Shown in pieces: positions 33,920 to 43,210 of a DNA stretch of 64,000 nt. Each line of letters begins with the position of its first letter. The first letter of the stretch is position 1. Source of the stretch: Rheinheimera nanhaiensis E407-8 (GTDB taxonomy: Bacteria; Pseudomonadota; Gammaproteobacteria; Enterobacterales; Alteromonadaceae); NCBI RefSeq assembly GCF_000296695.1, contig NZ_BAFK01000004.1, positions 124,001-188,000 on the forward strand. The letters run 5' to 3'. A program made the position numbers and the translations under genes. The notes beneath the pieces were generated by a model. The model worked only from the letters and a program-made list of their open reading frames with translations, was not told where the DNA came from and did no database searches.

Positions 33920-35176
33920 TCAGACAACAGCAAAAGCCAACGCCAGGCTGCGGCCACTTAACAGCAAACTCACCAGCAACACGGCCACGCCAAGAACATT
34001 TTGCCAAAATGTGTTTTTGTACTGGCCCAGCACAGGGTGGTTCATCGCCAGCAATAAGCACAGGCAAATCAACGGCAGTAATATGCCATTAGCCACCTGA
34101 GCAAACCAAATTACCTGTATTGGCCGGATCCCTAACGAGGCCAACAGCACCCCACATAGAATGATCAATAACCAGGTCACCCGGAACAGCGGCTGAGTAA
34201 GATCAAGCGGCTTGCCTAAAATACCGGCCAGGGCATAAGCCGCCGCCAGTGGTGCGGTAATGGCCGATGATAAACCTGCAGCCAGCAGCCCCAGTGCTAA
34301 ACACCAGGTGGAGGCACTGCCAAATAGCGGCGTTAAACTGTGCGCCAGCTGGCTGACATTGTCCAGTTGCTGGCCACTGCCAAAAAAGGCTGCAGCAGCG
34401 GTGGATACTATCGCAATGGAAATCAACCCACCCAGCGGTATCGCCAGCGCAATATCAGCGCGTGAAGCACTAAGTGCCGTTGTGGTATCAAGCCGCGCTT
34501 TCGGCCACTTTTGTGCCGCGCTGGCAGCATGCAAAAATAACGAATACGGCACTACAGTGGTGCCAATCAACGCAATTACGGTTAGTGTCGCCCCGGCAGG
34601 CAGCTTCAGCAAAAACATGCCATTTAGCAAGGCCATTACATCTGGCTTAGTCAGCACCATAGTGCCAATAAACGCCAGGCTCATCAGTAGCACCAGCACA
34701 ATTAAACAGCGCTCTATCCACTGATAACGGCCAAACCACAGCACTGTGGCGGCGACAGCCCCCAGCAACAGTACCCACAGATTAAGGCCGCTGGCCGCCT
34801 GCCAGTGGCGGATAACACTGATATGGCCAAACAGTGCATCGGCGCCCAGTGCCGCCCCGCTGATATTACCGCCCTGATAAGCGCTATTGCCAATGACAAT
34901 AGCCGCAATAACTAACGGCAACAGCGGCCAGCGCAGCAGCGGTTGTGTTACCAGGGTTCGCAGGTTTTCTCCCAGCCCCTGGCCGGTGACAATACCTAAG
35001 CGCGCCGCCATTTCCTGCAAAATCATGGTCGCAAATACCGAAAATACCAGCGCCCACAACAACGCATAGCCAAAGTTGGCACCAGCCAGCGAAGCAGTGA
35101 TCACCGTACCTGGGCCAATAAAGGCGGCGGTTACCAGCGCTGCCGGGCCAAAACGGGAGGTTTTTGTTGTCATCAA
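33920..35176 (-). CDS. Nramp-family transporter with altered metal site
   Basis: A 418-residue transporter of the Nramp fold with about 11 spans. In classical Nramp/MntH the first span has Asp-Pro-Gly-Asn and the sixth Met-Pro-His, which bind Mn2+ or Fe2+. Here the first reads GPGT (residues 21-24) and the sixth VPY (209-211) within VVPYSLFLHA, so both metal ligands (Asp, Asn, Met, His) are replaced. It keeps the fold and the Pro-Gly helix break. Divergent members with such changes have been shown to take Mg2+ or Al3+, or to be of unknown function. The substrate is therefore open. It converges on the GlgC-like gene, with the two stop codons directly adjacent. Confidence 0.82.
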   Translation of the reverse strand: MMTTKTSRFGPAALVTAAFIGPGTVITASLAGANFGYALLWALVFSVFATMILQEMAARLGIVTGQGLGENLRTLVTQPLLRWPLLPLVIAAIVIGNSAYQGGNISGAALGADALFGHISVIRHWQAASGLNLWVLLLGAVAATVLWFGRYQWIERCLIVLVLLMSLAFIGTMVLTKPDVMALLNGMFLLKLPAGATLTVIALIGTTVVPYSLFLHAASAAQKWPKARLDTTTALSASRADIALAIPLGGLISIAIVSTAAAAFFGSGQQLDNVSQLAHSLTPLFGSASTWCLALGLLAAGLSSAITAPLAAAYALAGILGKPLDLTQPLFRVTWLLIILCGVLLASLGIRPIQVIWFAQVANGILLPLICLCLLLAMNHPVLGQYKNTFWQNVLGVAVLLVSLLLSGRSLALAFAVV

Positions 35177-35241
35177 TAGAGGTTAACAAGCAGACATGGC
35201 GCTACCTTAGCACAAGGCAGCGCCATCAGGGCAAGTGGCTT

Positions 35242-38200
35242 TTACAATAAGCCCTCTTTGGTATCCAGATGCTCACGCCGGTGCTGCTGGGCAATTTCCT
35301 CGGCTAACTGCTGCTTAGTGCGCGTTTCGCGCAGGCGTCGCTCGGTCAACCAGAAGAAAAACAGCGGCACCACAAACACAGCTAAAAAGGTGGCCGCCAT
35401 CATACCGCCCATTACACCGGTACCGACGCTGTGGCGCGCACCGGCGCCGGCTCCGCTACTCAGTGCCAGTGGTACTACGCCTAAAATAAACGCCAGTGAG
35501 GTCATAATAATAGGCCGAAACCTTAAGCGTGCTGCTTCCAGCGCCGCCGTACCTGTCGTCCAGCCCTGCTGGGTTTTCATCAGCGCATATTCGACAATTA
35601 AGATGGCATTTTTCGCCGCTAAGCCTAATAAGGTCACCAAACCAATCTGGAAGTACACATCATTGGTTAAGCCGGCAATCCACACTGCCACCAGCGCACC
35701 GAAGATACCAAACGGCATCGCCAGCAGCACCGACAGCGGCAGCGACCATTTTTCATACAAGGCCGCCAGAATTAAAAATACCATTACCACCGCCATGCCC
35801 AGCGCCAAACCGGTAGTGCCACCACTGCGTTTTTCCTGAAAGGCGCTGCCGGTCCAGTCATAGCTGATATCCGGTGGCAACACCGTATTGGCCAGCCGTT
35901 CTATTTCCGCAATGGCCTGGCCTGAGCTGTAACCCGGCGCGGCATTACCCAGCAGTTTTACCGCTGGCAGGTTGTTGTAACGTTCCATATTATCCGGGCC
36001 CGAGCTGTACTGGATATTGGCAATGGCCGACAGCGGCACCATCTCGCCGGTGCTGCTTTTCACATAGATATGCTTAATGTCATCCGGCTGCATGCGATAG
36101 CCGGCATCGGCCGACATCAGCACCTGCCAGGCCCGGCCGTACTTATTAAAGTCATTGACATAATAAGTACCCAAGGTACCCGCCAGCGTATTAAAAGCAT
36201 CGCTTACCGGTACGCCCAGCGCTTTGGCGCGCTCTCTATCTAAATCGACTTTTAACTGCGGTGTATTGGGCCGCCACAGCGTTTGTACGCCGGCTAAAAT
36301 CGGGCTTTGCGCCGCGGCGCCCTGCATTATGCCCATGGCTTCGGCCAGTTTCTCCGGCCCGCCATCACCGCGGTTTTGCAGATAAAACTCAAAGCCACCG
36401 GTATTACCCAACCCAAAAATTGGCGGTGGGTTAAACGCCAGCACCAGGGCTTCATTAATATGGCCGGTTTTCATAAACAGCTCGTTCACTAAATCGCTGG
36501 CGCTGATATCACGCTCGTCCCAATCCTGCTGGGTCACAAAGATAGTGGCGGCGCTGTTTTTATAACCGCCGCCGATAAAATCAAAACCGGCAAAGCTGAC
36601 AATATCTTTATTGGCCGGGTTAGAGCGGATAGCGGCGATCACTTCATCGGTAACGCGCTGGGTACGCTCTAAAGAGGCGCCATCAGGTAAAAAGATCGCC
36701 GCTATATAAAAGCCCTGATCTTCATCCGGCACCAGGGAGCCGGGTGTCGCACGCCACAGGCCGGCGGTAATAACAATCATGCCGCCTACCAGCAGCAGCG
36801 CCAGCAAACCACGGCGCAGGAAAAAGCCCACTGTTGCGACATATTTACCGGTAATACGCTGGAAAAATGCATTAAACCAGAGGAAAAACTTCGCTGTTTG
36901 CTTATGCTCATGGCGTAATATCGCCACGCACAGCGCCGGCGTCATTACCAGGGCTACTACGCCGGACAAGCTGACCGAAATGGAGATAGTGACAGCAAAC
37001 TGACGGAACAGCTCGCCGGTTAAACCGCCTAAAAAGGCGATAGGTACAAACACCGCACACAGCACCATCACAATAGCCACCACCGGGCCGGACACTTCCT
37101 GCATGGCTTTTATTGCCGCATCGCGCGCCGATAAATGCTCTTCGTGCATAATGCGCTCGACGTTTTCCAGCACCACTATCGCATCATCCACCACTATGCC
37201 GATAGATAACACCATACCAAACAGCGTGAGCGTGTTAATGGAATAGCCCAGCATATACAGGCCGGCAAAGGTACCCAGCAACGAAATGGGCACAGCAAGA
37301 ATAGGAATTAAGGTAGCACGCCAGTTTTGTAAAAACAGATACACCACTAAAAACACCAGCAGCATAGCTTCGGCCAGGGTTTTTACTACCTCGCGAATAG
37401 ACACTTCAACAAAGCGCGTGGTGTCATAAGGCGTGGCCTGATCCAGCCCTGATGGAAAGCGCTGTTTAAGCTCGGCCACAGTAGCGTTTACTTCTGCTGC
37501 TACATCCAGCGCATTGGCGCCTGGCTGCAGAAAAATACCCACCAGGGTGGCCGATTTGCCGTTGTACTGGCCCGAGAAGTCATAATCACGTGAGCCCAGC
37601 TCCACCCTGGCAATGTCTTTTAGCCGCAAACTGCTGCCATCGGCATTGGCGCGGATAATGACATTTTCAAACTCTTCAACGGTAGAAAACCGGCCCTGCG
37701 CCGTCACGGTATACACCAGCTCCTGCGCGTCGGCCGCCGTGGGTGTGGCGCCTATTTTACCGGCAGCGAACTGGGCGTTTTGCTCACGCAGTGCGCCAGC
37801 AATTTCCGGTACTGTCACCTGTAGCTGGCTCATCTGATCCGGTTTTAACCAGATGCGCATCGCGTAGTCTTTGGCGCCGAAAATTTGCACATTAGTGGTG
37901 CCGGGAATACGTTTTAGCCTATCCAGTACGTTTAAGGTAACGTAGTTAGAGGTCCATAAGTCGTCCCGGCTACCATCGGGCGAGTAAAACGCCAATACCT
38001 GTAAGAAACTTGACGAGCCTTTCTCTACCGTAATGCCCTGCCGGCGCACTTCTTCTGGTAAACGTGCTTCGACCTTGCTGACACGGTTGTTGACGTTTAC
38101 CGCCGCCTGGTCGACGTCGGTGCCAATTTCAAAAGTAATAAAGATGGTGGTCATGCCCGAACTGGTCGAGGTAGATGACATATACATCATGCCCTCGACG

Positions 38201-38415
38201 CCGGTAATGGCGTTTTCCAAAGGTGCGGCCACCGTTTGCTCCAGCACCTCGGCCGAAGCCCCCGGGTACATCGCCATTACCTGCACCACAGGCGGGGCAA
38301 TTTCCGGGTACTGCGCTACCGGCAGGCTACGCATGGCGGCTAAACCCGCCAGACAGATAAAAATACCTATGACAAAGGCAAAAATGGGCCGGTCAATAAA
38401 ATAACGCGAAAACAT
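35242..38415 (-). CDS. RND multidrug efflux permease, AcrB/MexB (HAE1) type
   Basis: A 1057-residue permease starting MFSRYFIDRPIFAFVIGIFI, as is typical of HAE1 pumps. The pattern AQYPEIAPPVVQVMAMYPGA, the VDDAIVVLENVERIM motif with the Asp pair of the proton relay in TM4, and AILIVEYALMK in the second half are all in place. Substrates are probably hydrophobic compounds and drugs by analogy. It is the second gene of an operon after the adaptor gene, 17 bases apart. No outer-membrane channel gene follows; TolC is presumably elsewhere. A TetR-type palindrome lies upstream of the operon. Confidence 0.94.
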   Translation of the reverse strand: MFSRYFIDRPIFAFVIGIFICLAGLAAMRSLPVAQYPEIAPPVVQVMAMYPGASAEVLEQTVAAPLENAITGVEGMMYMSSTSTSSGMTTIFITFEIGTDVDQAAVNVNNRVSKVEARLPEEVRRQGITVEKGSSSFLQVLAFYSPDGSRDDLWTSNYVTLNVLDRLKRIPGTTNVQIFGAKDYAMRIWLKPDQMSQLQVTVPEIAGALREQNAQFAAGKIGATPTAADAQELVYTVTAQGRFSTVEEFENVIIRANADGSSLRLKDIARVELGSRDYDFSGQYNGKSATLVGIFLQPGANALDVAAEVNATVAELKQRFPSGLDQATPYDTTRFVEVSIREVVKTLAEAMLLVFLVVYLFLQNWRATLIPILAVPISLLGTFAGLYMLGYSINTLTLFGMVLSIGIVVDDAIVVLENVERIMHEEHLSARDAAIKAMQEVSGPVVAIVMVLCAVFVPIAFLGGLTGELFRQFAVTISISVSLSGVVALVMTPALCVAILRHEHKQTAKFFLWFNAFFQRITGKYVATVGFFLRRGLLALLLVGGMIVITAGLWRATPGSLVPDEDQGFYIAAIFLPDGASLERTQRVTDEVIAAIRSNPANKDIVSFAGFDFIGGGYKNSAATIFVTQQDWDERDISASDLVNELFMKTGHINEALVLAFNPPPIFGLGNTGGFEFYLQNRGDGGPEKLAEAMGIMQGAAAQSPILAGVQTLWRPNTPQLKVDLDRERAKALGVPVSDAFNTLAGTLGTYYVNDFNKYGRAWQVLMSADAGYRMQPDDIKHIYVKSSTGEMVPLSAIANIQYSSGPDNMERYNNLPAVKLLGNAAPGYSSGQAIAEIERLANTVLPPDISYDWTGSAFQEKRSGGTTGLALGMAVVMVFLILAALYEKWSLPLSVLLAMPFGIFGALVAVWIAGLTNDVYFQIGLVTLLGLAAKNAILIVEYALMKTQQGWTTGTAALEAARLRFRPIIMTSLAFILGVVPLALSSGAGAGARHSVGTGVMGGMMAATFLAVFVVPLFFFWLTERRLRETRTKQQLAEEIAQQHRREHLDTKEGLL

Positions 38416-38432
38416 AGTCTGCTCCCTGCCTG

Positions 38433-39614
38433 TTAGCCCTGCGCCGGATTAGCTTGTGCCAGCTGCACTGGCATCCCAGGGAAGAAAATACGCGCCATAC
38501 CCTCGACTATCACGGTATCACCGGCTTTTAACCCAGATTTAATTACCCAGCCGTTGCCGCCGTTCAGTTTTACCCAGTCGCCCACTTCTACCGGTGCCGG
38601 CATGGCAACTTTACCGCCCTGCTCGCCGTCGGCTAACAGATAGACAAATTTGCCGGTACCACCGTCGAGCACCGCATTTTGCGGCACGACGATAGCGTTG
38701 TGGCGTACCGCGCCTTCAAGCTCAATACGGACAAACTGCCCGGGCCTTAGCAACAGCTCGGGGTTGCTAATTTCCGCTTTCATTTCGCTGGTGCCGGTTT
38801 GGCTATTAATGCGTACATCAGCAAAATCGACCACACCGGTCTGGTTATATTCAGAGCCATCGGCCAGCAGCAGTTTTACCTGCCACTGCGCAGGCAGCGT
38901 TACTGCACCGCTTTGCGCTTCAGCACGCAGTTTTAACTGCTCGCGCTCGGCGATGGAAAAGCGCACGTACATAGGGTCAAGCTGGGTGACATAGGTCAGC
39001 AGCATGTCCGGGCCTGAAACCAGCGTGCCTTCCGACACCAACTCCCGGCTGACCACGCCGGCTATCGGCGAGCGCACCTGAGTGTAATTTAGCTGCAGTT
39101 GTGCCTGTTGTAATACCGCTTCAGCCGTTTTTACATCGGCTTTGGCCACATCCAGCGCCGATAAAGCATCATCTAACGCTTGCTGCGATACCGCGCCGTC
39201 TTTACGCAGTTGCTGCAGCCGGTTTAACGTGCGCTCGGCCTGGGTCTGACGTGCTCTGGCTGCGCTCAGCTCGGCCTGATTACGGTTTACCGTAGCCTGA
39301 AATGGCGCCGCATCTAGGCTAAACAGGCTTTGCTCTGCGCTGACTTTAGCGCCTTCATTAAAGTGGCGTTTCTCTAAAATACCGCCTACCCGGGCACGAA
39401 TTTCCACCTCGCGCGAGCCAGCCAGCAGCGCCGGGCTTTGCAGCAGTAACGGCACGCTCTGCGGTTTTACCGTTATGACATCGACAACAGCAGGTGGCAT
39501 ACCTCCACCTTGCTCAGCAGCATTGGGCGCATCTGAGCAGCCGGATAACAGCACAAGGGGAAACAACACTATTGCACCGATGGCAACACGAAAAGAAGCA
39601 GACCTGGTTATCAT
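38433..39614 (-). CDS. RND efflux periplasmic adaptor lipoprotein, AcrA/MexA type
   Basis: A 393-residue adaptor. It has a lipoprotein signal with LLSGCS (Cys at about 26), then the biotinyl-lipoyl-like strand (GILEKRHFNEGAKVSAEQSL), a long alpha-hairpin rich in Ala, Gln and Leu (about 105-175), the strand TQVRSPIAGVVSRELVSEGT, and the beta-barrel domain (LRPGQFVRIELEG). The length and order fit AcrA/MexA. It is the first gene of the operon with the RND permease. A perfect 14-base palindrome about 110 bases upstream, TTACCGATCGGTAA, is a likely repressor site. Confidence 0.93.
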   Translation of the reverse strand: MITRSASFRVAIGAIVLFPLVLLSGCSDAPNAAEQGGGMPPAVVDVITVKPQSVPLLLQSPALLAGSREVEIRARVGGILEKRHFNEGAKVSAEQSLFSLDAAPFQATVNRNQAELSAARARQTQAERTLNRLQQLRKDGAVSQQALDDALSALDVAKADVKTAEAVLQQAQLQLNYTQVRSPIAGVVSRELVSEGTLVSGPDMLLTYVTQLDPMYVRFSIAEREQLKLRAEAQSGAVTLPAQWQVKLLLADGSEYNQTGVVDFADVRINSQTGTSEMKAEISNPELLLRPGQFVRIELEGAVRHNAIVVPQNAVLDGGTGKFVYLLADGEQGGKVAMPAPVEVGDWVKLNGGNGWVIKSGLKAGDTVIVEGMARIFFPGMPVQLAQANPAQG

Positions 39615-39726
39615 AAAAGTACCTGTAAGCGATCCGTCTGATGCTGCAACTTCGGCAGCGGCAGGTGCGGTAGTTTAGCTGAAAACACAATTGATATGAT
39701 GAAACCGCAGTAAAATAGCATATTTC

Positions 39727-39740
39727 TTACCGATCGGTAA
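39727..39740. promoter_or_regulatory. TetR-type operator upstream of the AcrAB-like operon
   Basis: Perfect palindrome TTACCGATCGGTAA in an AT-rich stretch, about 110 bases before the adaptor start. Such CCG-centred palindromes are typical sites for AcrR/TetR-type repressors that control efflux operons. No such repressor gene adjoins it; a TetR-like gene occurs in the window at 51885 but nothing links the two. Confidence 0.6.
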
Positions 39741-39782
39741 TGAAATATATATGAAGATTTGTAAAAAAGATTTGACCATAAA

Positions 39783-39810
39783 GCCAGGCCACTGTAACTG
39801 ATGGCCTGGC
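39783..39810 (-). terminator. Hairpin terminator after secF
   Basis: GCCAGGCCA, loop of ten, TGGCCTGGC; on the minus strand TTTA follows. Nine perfect pairs, but the U-tract is short. It lies about 10 bases after the secF stop. Confidence 0.55.
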
Positions 39811-39820
39811 CGTGGTTGCT

Positions 39821-40759
39821 TTATGGCAGCGGATCGGCACCTTCGGTTTCTACCGGTGGGCTTAGCATATCTTCGCGGCTTAAGCCCAACAACTCAGCGA
39901 TGGCGCTGGCGACATAAATAGACGAGTAAGTACCCACGGCGATACCAAACAGCAGCGCGGTGGCAAAACCGTGGATTAGCGCACCGCCTAAATAAAACAG
40001 CACTACCAGCACTAATACTGTAGTCAGCGACGTGATCACTGTGCGGTTTAAGGTGGACGTGATCGCCTCGTTAATGGTTTCGGCTACGGTAGCATCGCGC
40101 AATTTGCGAAAGCTTTCGCGGATGCGGTCAAACACTACTATGGTGTCGTTGATAGAGTAACCAATCAGCGCCAGGATGGCGGCCAGCACCGTTAAGTCAA
40201 ACTCCAGCCCCAGCACCGAGAATAATCCCAGGGTTAAAATTACATCATGCAGCAGTGAGACAACAGCGCCGACCGATAAGCGCCATTCAAAGCGTAGCGC
40301 GACGTAAATTAAGATGCCGACTAACGCCACCAACATGGCCAGGCCGCCATCTTGTTTTAGCTCGGCGCCGACACTGGGGCCGACAAACTCAATCCGGCGC
40401 ACATTAACCGTGCCGGCATCACTGGCATTAAGCGCGGCGACGACCGCATCGCCAATTTGCGCTTGCACTAAATCGGCCCGCAGCGGTATGCGAATAAGCA
40501 CGTCACGGCTGCTGCCAAACAGTTGCACCACGGCATCGTCAAAGCCGGCAGCACTGAGCGTTTGCCTGACCTTGGGTAAGTCGGCGGCCTGGGCAAAACC
40601 GACCTCAATTACGGTGCCGCCGGTAAAATCCAGCCCCCAGTTAATGCCATTAATCGCGAAAGATGCGATAGCGCCACATACCAATAGCACAGACAAGATT
40701 ACCGCCGGCCATTTTAGGCGCATAAAATTCAGAGGTTTAGCAAAATTAAATATTTGCAT
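39821..40759 (-). CDS. secF: Protein translocase subunit SecF
   Basis: A 312-residue SecF: N-terminal span (KWPAVILSVLLVCGAIASF), the periplasmic P1-like domain starting with GLDFTGGTVIEVGF, then five spans ending with YSINDTIVVFDRIRESFRK, ALIHGFATALLFGIAVGTYS, and a short tail. SecF works with SecD and SecYEG, using the proton gradient to pull proteins across the inner membrane. I take the ATG at 40757-40759, with GGAG nine bases ahead. It starts 10 bases after the secD stop. The usual partner gene yajC is not present upstream of secD here. Confidence 0.93.
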   Translation of the reverse strand: MQIFNFAKPLNFMRLKWPAVILSVLLVCGAIASFAINGINWGLDFTGGTVIEVGFAQAADLPKVRQTLSAAGFDDAVVQLFGSSRDVLIRIPLRADLVQAQIGDAVVAALNASDAGTVNVRRIEFVGPSVGAELKQDGGLAMLVALVGILIYVALRFEWRLSVGAVVSLLHDVILTLGLFSVLGLEFDLTVLAAILALIGYSINDTIVVFDRIRESFRKLRDATVAETINEAITSTLNRTVITSLTTVLVLVVLFYLGGALIHGFATALLFGIAVGTYSSIYVASAIAELLGLSREDMLSPPVETEGADPLP

Positions 40760-40769
40760 CTTGTGCTCC

Positions 40770-42617
40770 TTACACTGGCAGTGACTGCAAACGGCGGCCA
40801 CCCCAAATTAAATTCACTAATAAGCGGGTGCCAACTACGGCGGTAAAGATAGAGGTTAAAATGCCAATCGCCAGCGTGACGGCAAAACCTTTTACCGGTC
40901 CTGTGCCAACACCAAACAGCACCAGTGCCACCAGCAAGGTGGTAATGTTGGAATCGGCAATGGTGGCAAAAGCCCTGTCGTACCCCAGGTGAATGGCCTG
41001 CTGCACCGAGCGGCCTTCACTGAGCTCTTCACGGATGCGCTCAAATATCAGCACATTGGCATCGACCGCCATGCCTACCGTTAACACTATGCCGGCCATC
41101 CCGGGTAAGGTCAGCGTTGCGCCGGGCACCATCGACAGCACACCGATAATCAGCACTAAATTGGCCATCAGCGCTATATTGGCTACCATGCCAAAGGCTT
41201 TGTAATACACCAGCATAAACAGCATTACCGCTGCCAGCCCCCACTGAATGGCACTGACACCCAGGGCGATATTCTCCTGCCCCAGGCTTGGGCCTATGGT
41301 GCGCTCTTCAATAATTTGCACCGGCGCTATTAAGGCACCAGCCCGCAGCAAGGTCGCCAGGTTTTGCGCCTCAGCCGGGCTGGCAATACCGGTAATGTCA
41401 AAGGACATGCCCAGCCGCTGCTGAATAGTGGCGTCGTTAATCACTTCCTGCTGTTTCAGCAGTACCGGCGTGCCGTCTGCGGTTAGCGCTTCACCAGGTT
41501 TGTACTCAATAAACACCGACGCCATACGCCGGCCTACCGCATCTTTAGTGGCGGCAGAGAGCTTAGTGCCGCCCTGGGCGTCCAGTTTAATGCTCACTTT
41601 GGGCTGACCATATTGGTCGTAACCGGCGCTGGCACCGTTAATATGATCGCCGGTCAGCATAATGCGTTTTTCCAGCAGTAGCGGCTGGCCATCGCGGCTG
41701 TAATACAATTCGGCATTGGGCGGCAAGCGGCCGGCTAAAGCTGCAGCAATATCGGCTTCAGTATCAACCAGACGAAACTCTAACGAGGCAGTGGCACCGA
41801 GGATTTCCTTGGCCAGTGCGGTATCCTGCACGCCCGGCAGCTGCACTATTATGCGATCCGCTCCCTGGCGCTGCACCAGGGGCTCGGCCACGCCAATCTC
41901 GTTAACCCGGTTGCGGATAATGGTCAGGTTTTGTTGCAGGGCTTCTTCACGTACTTGTTTTTGTCGTACTTCGGTTAATTTAAGCGTGAAGCTTAAACCA
42001 TCAGCACTTTGTTGTAACTCTGGCAACTGCTGAGTAATCAGTTTTGCGCTCGCCGCGGCATCGTTATTATCACGCAAGCTCAGCCTAAGCTGCTGGTTAG
42101 CCGTATCAACGCTGACACTTTGGTAACGGATCTGGTTTTCCCGTAATAAGGCGCGCAGCTGCTGAGCGCTGTCATTCAGCTGTTTATCCAGCACCGCCTG
42201 CATATCAACCGCCAGCAAAAAGTGCACACCACCGCGCAGGTCCAGCCCCAATTTCATCGGGCCGGCGCCAATCGCAGCAAGCCAGGCTGGCGTGGTCGGC
42301 GCCAGATTAAGCGCGGTAATGTAATTATTGCCAAGCACCGAGCTTGCCAGCTCACGCCCGGCCAATTGCTCATCAGCAGAGTTAAACCGCACCACCAGTT
42401 GGCCGTTATTTAGCTCCAGTGCCTGAGGTTTAAGGCCGGCGCGGTCAAATTCGTTGGCCAGTTGTTTCACCAGGCCTGGGGTTAACTCGCCGCCACGACT
42501 GGCACTGATATTCAGCGCCGGTTGCTCGGGGTATAAATTGGGTAGCGCATAAACCAGCGCCAGTAATAGCAGGCCCAGCACTACCAGGTAGCGCCAAAGC
42601 GGGTTTTTATTCAACAT
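40770..42617 (-). CDS. secD: Protein translocase subunit SecD
   Basis: A 615-residue SecD. It has an N-terminal span, the GLDLRGGVHFLLAVDM motif that begins the periplasmic P1 domain, the head domain, and six spans with MAVDANVLIFERIREELSEG (residues about 525-545) and the following proton-pathway region. I start at the ATG at 42615-42617, with AAAGGA nine bases ahead. In most gammaproteobacteria secD-secF follow tgt-yajC; here the gene upstream encodes a small secreted protein, so this looks like a separately placed secDF pair, either the only copy or a second one. Confidence 0.93.
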   Translation of the reverse strand: MLNKNPLWRYLVVLGLLLLALVYALPNLYPEQPALNISASRGGELTPGLVKQLANEFDRAGLKPQALELNNGQLVVRFNSADEQLAGRELASSVLGNNYITALNLAPTTPAWLAAIGAGPMKLGLDLRGGVHFLLAVDMQAVLDKQLNDSAQQLRALLRENQIRYQSVSVDTANQQLRLSLRDNNDAAASAKLITQQLPELQQSADGLSFTLKLTEVRQKQVREEALQQNLTIIRNRVNEIGVAEPLVQRQGADRIIVQLPGVQDTALAKEILGATASLEFRLVDTEADIAAALAGRLPPNAELYYSRDGQPLLLEKRIMLTGDHINGASAGYDQYGQPKVSIKLDAQGGTKLSAATKDAVGRRMASVFIEYKPGEALTADGTPVLLKQQEVINDATIQQRLGMSFDITGIASPAEAQNLATLLRAGALIAPVQIIEERTIGPSLGQENIALGVSAIQWGLAAVMLFMLVYYKAFGMVANIALMANLVLIIGVLSMVPGATLTLPGMAGIVLTVGMAVDANVLIFERIREELSEGRSVQQAIHLGYDRAFATIADSNITTLLVALVLFGVGTGPVKGFAVTLAIGILTSIFTAVVGTRLLVNLIWGGRRLQSLPV

Positions 42618-42759
42618 AGTTATTCCTTTAATGCACAGCCGCATGCTCAGAGGCAGCATAACGGCACTAATACAATCTGCTTATGCAGGTACAGACAGCT
42701 AAAGCTGAATCGCGCAGCAAACATAACTGCCGGTAACTAAACCAGTGTTTATCAGTGCA

Positions 42760-43080
42760 TTAAGAAAGTGGTGGTGCGCGGGGTTGCTGTGGCCTGACCA
42801 CAACAGAACAGGTACCGAACAGCTGAGCGCCACCCGCCAGGTAGCACGGGCGATATGACGGCAGCGTAGTTGCGCTTTTGGGCAGCGCCGGTGGCGTGTC
42901 ATCGTTATCTGTGTGGCTATTTTCGCCGGGAATGTGGGCTAGTTGCTGATGGCTGAGGTTAAGGGCATACAGCTGGCTGTCGGCAAGCGGCGATAAGCGA
43001 ACATCTTGCACGGCAAAGGCTTGCGGTGTGCAAAGTATTGCTAAGTAAAATAATATCGCGACGCGACTAATCCAGCGCAT
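42760..43080 (-). CDS. Small exported protein of unknown function
   Basis: A 106-residue protein with a signal peptide (residues 1-22, ending AFA) and a mature part with no recognised domain. It includes a Pro-rich C-terminus (VVVRPQQPRAPPLS) and three Cys residues, two of which could form a disulfide. The gene lies 143 bases upstream of secD on the same strand and may be cotranscribed. The ribosome site is weak (GGTGA further from the ATG than usual). I regard it as a likely but not certain gene; no family recognised. Confidence 0.5.
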   Translation of the reverse strand: MRWISRVAILFYLAILCTPQAFAVQDVRLSPLADSQLYALNLSHQQLAHIPGENSHTDNDDTPPALPKSATTLPSYRPCYLAGGAQLFGTCSVVVRPQQPRAPPLS

Positions 43081-43154
43081 AGCTGTTTATCACCCAAATT
43101 CACTATCGGTAGTGGCTGCGCTAACTAAGGCACAGCTATCAGCATAATGGGCCT

Positions 43155-43181
43155 TTAGCGGCCTTTGCACAAGGCCGCTAA
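43155..43181. other. Strong intergenic hairpin without a U-tract
   Basis: TTAGCGGCCTT, loop TGCAC, AAGGCCGCTAA: an 11-pair stem. The nearby A-run would be U before the hairpin on the minus strand, so it does not fit a rho-independent terminator for the minus-strand gene. It may shield the 3' end of the TerB-like transcript from decay. Confidence 0.5.
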
Positions 43182-43210
43182 GAAAAAATACTGCTACAGC
43201 GTAAGAAAAT

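Noticed and set aside
43155-43181. Terminator call for the strong hairpin after the TerB-like gene
   Set aside because: The run of A/T lies on the wrong side for the minus-strand gene, so it is listed only as a hairpin.
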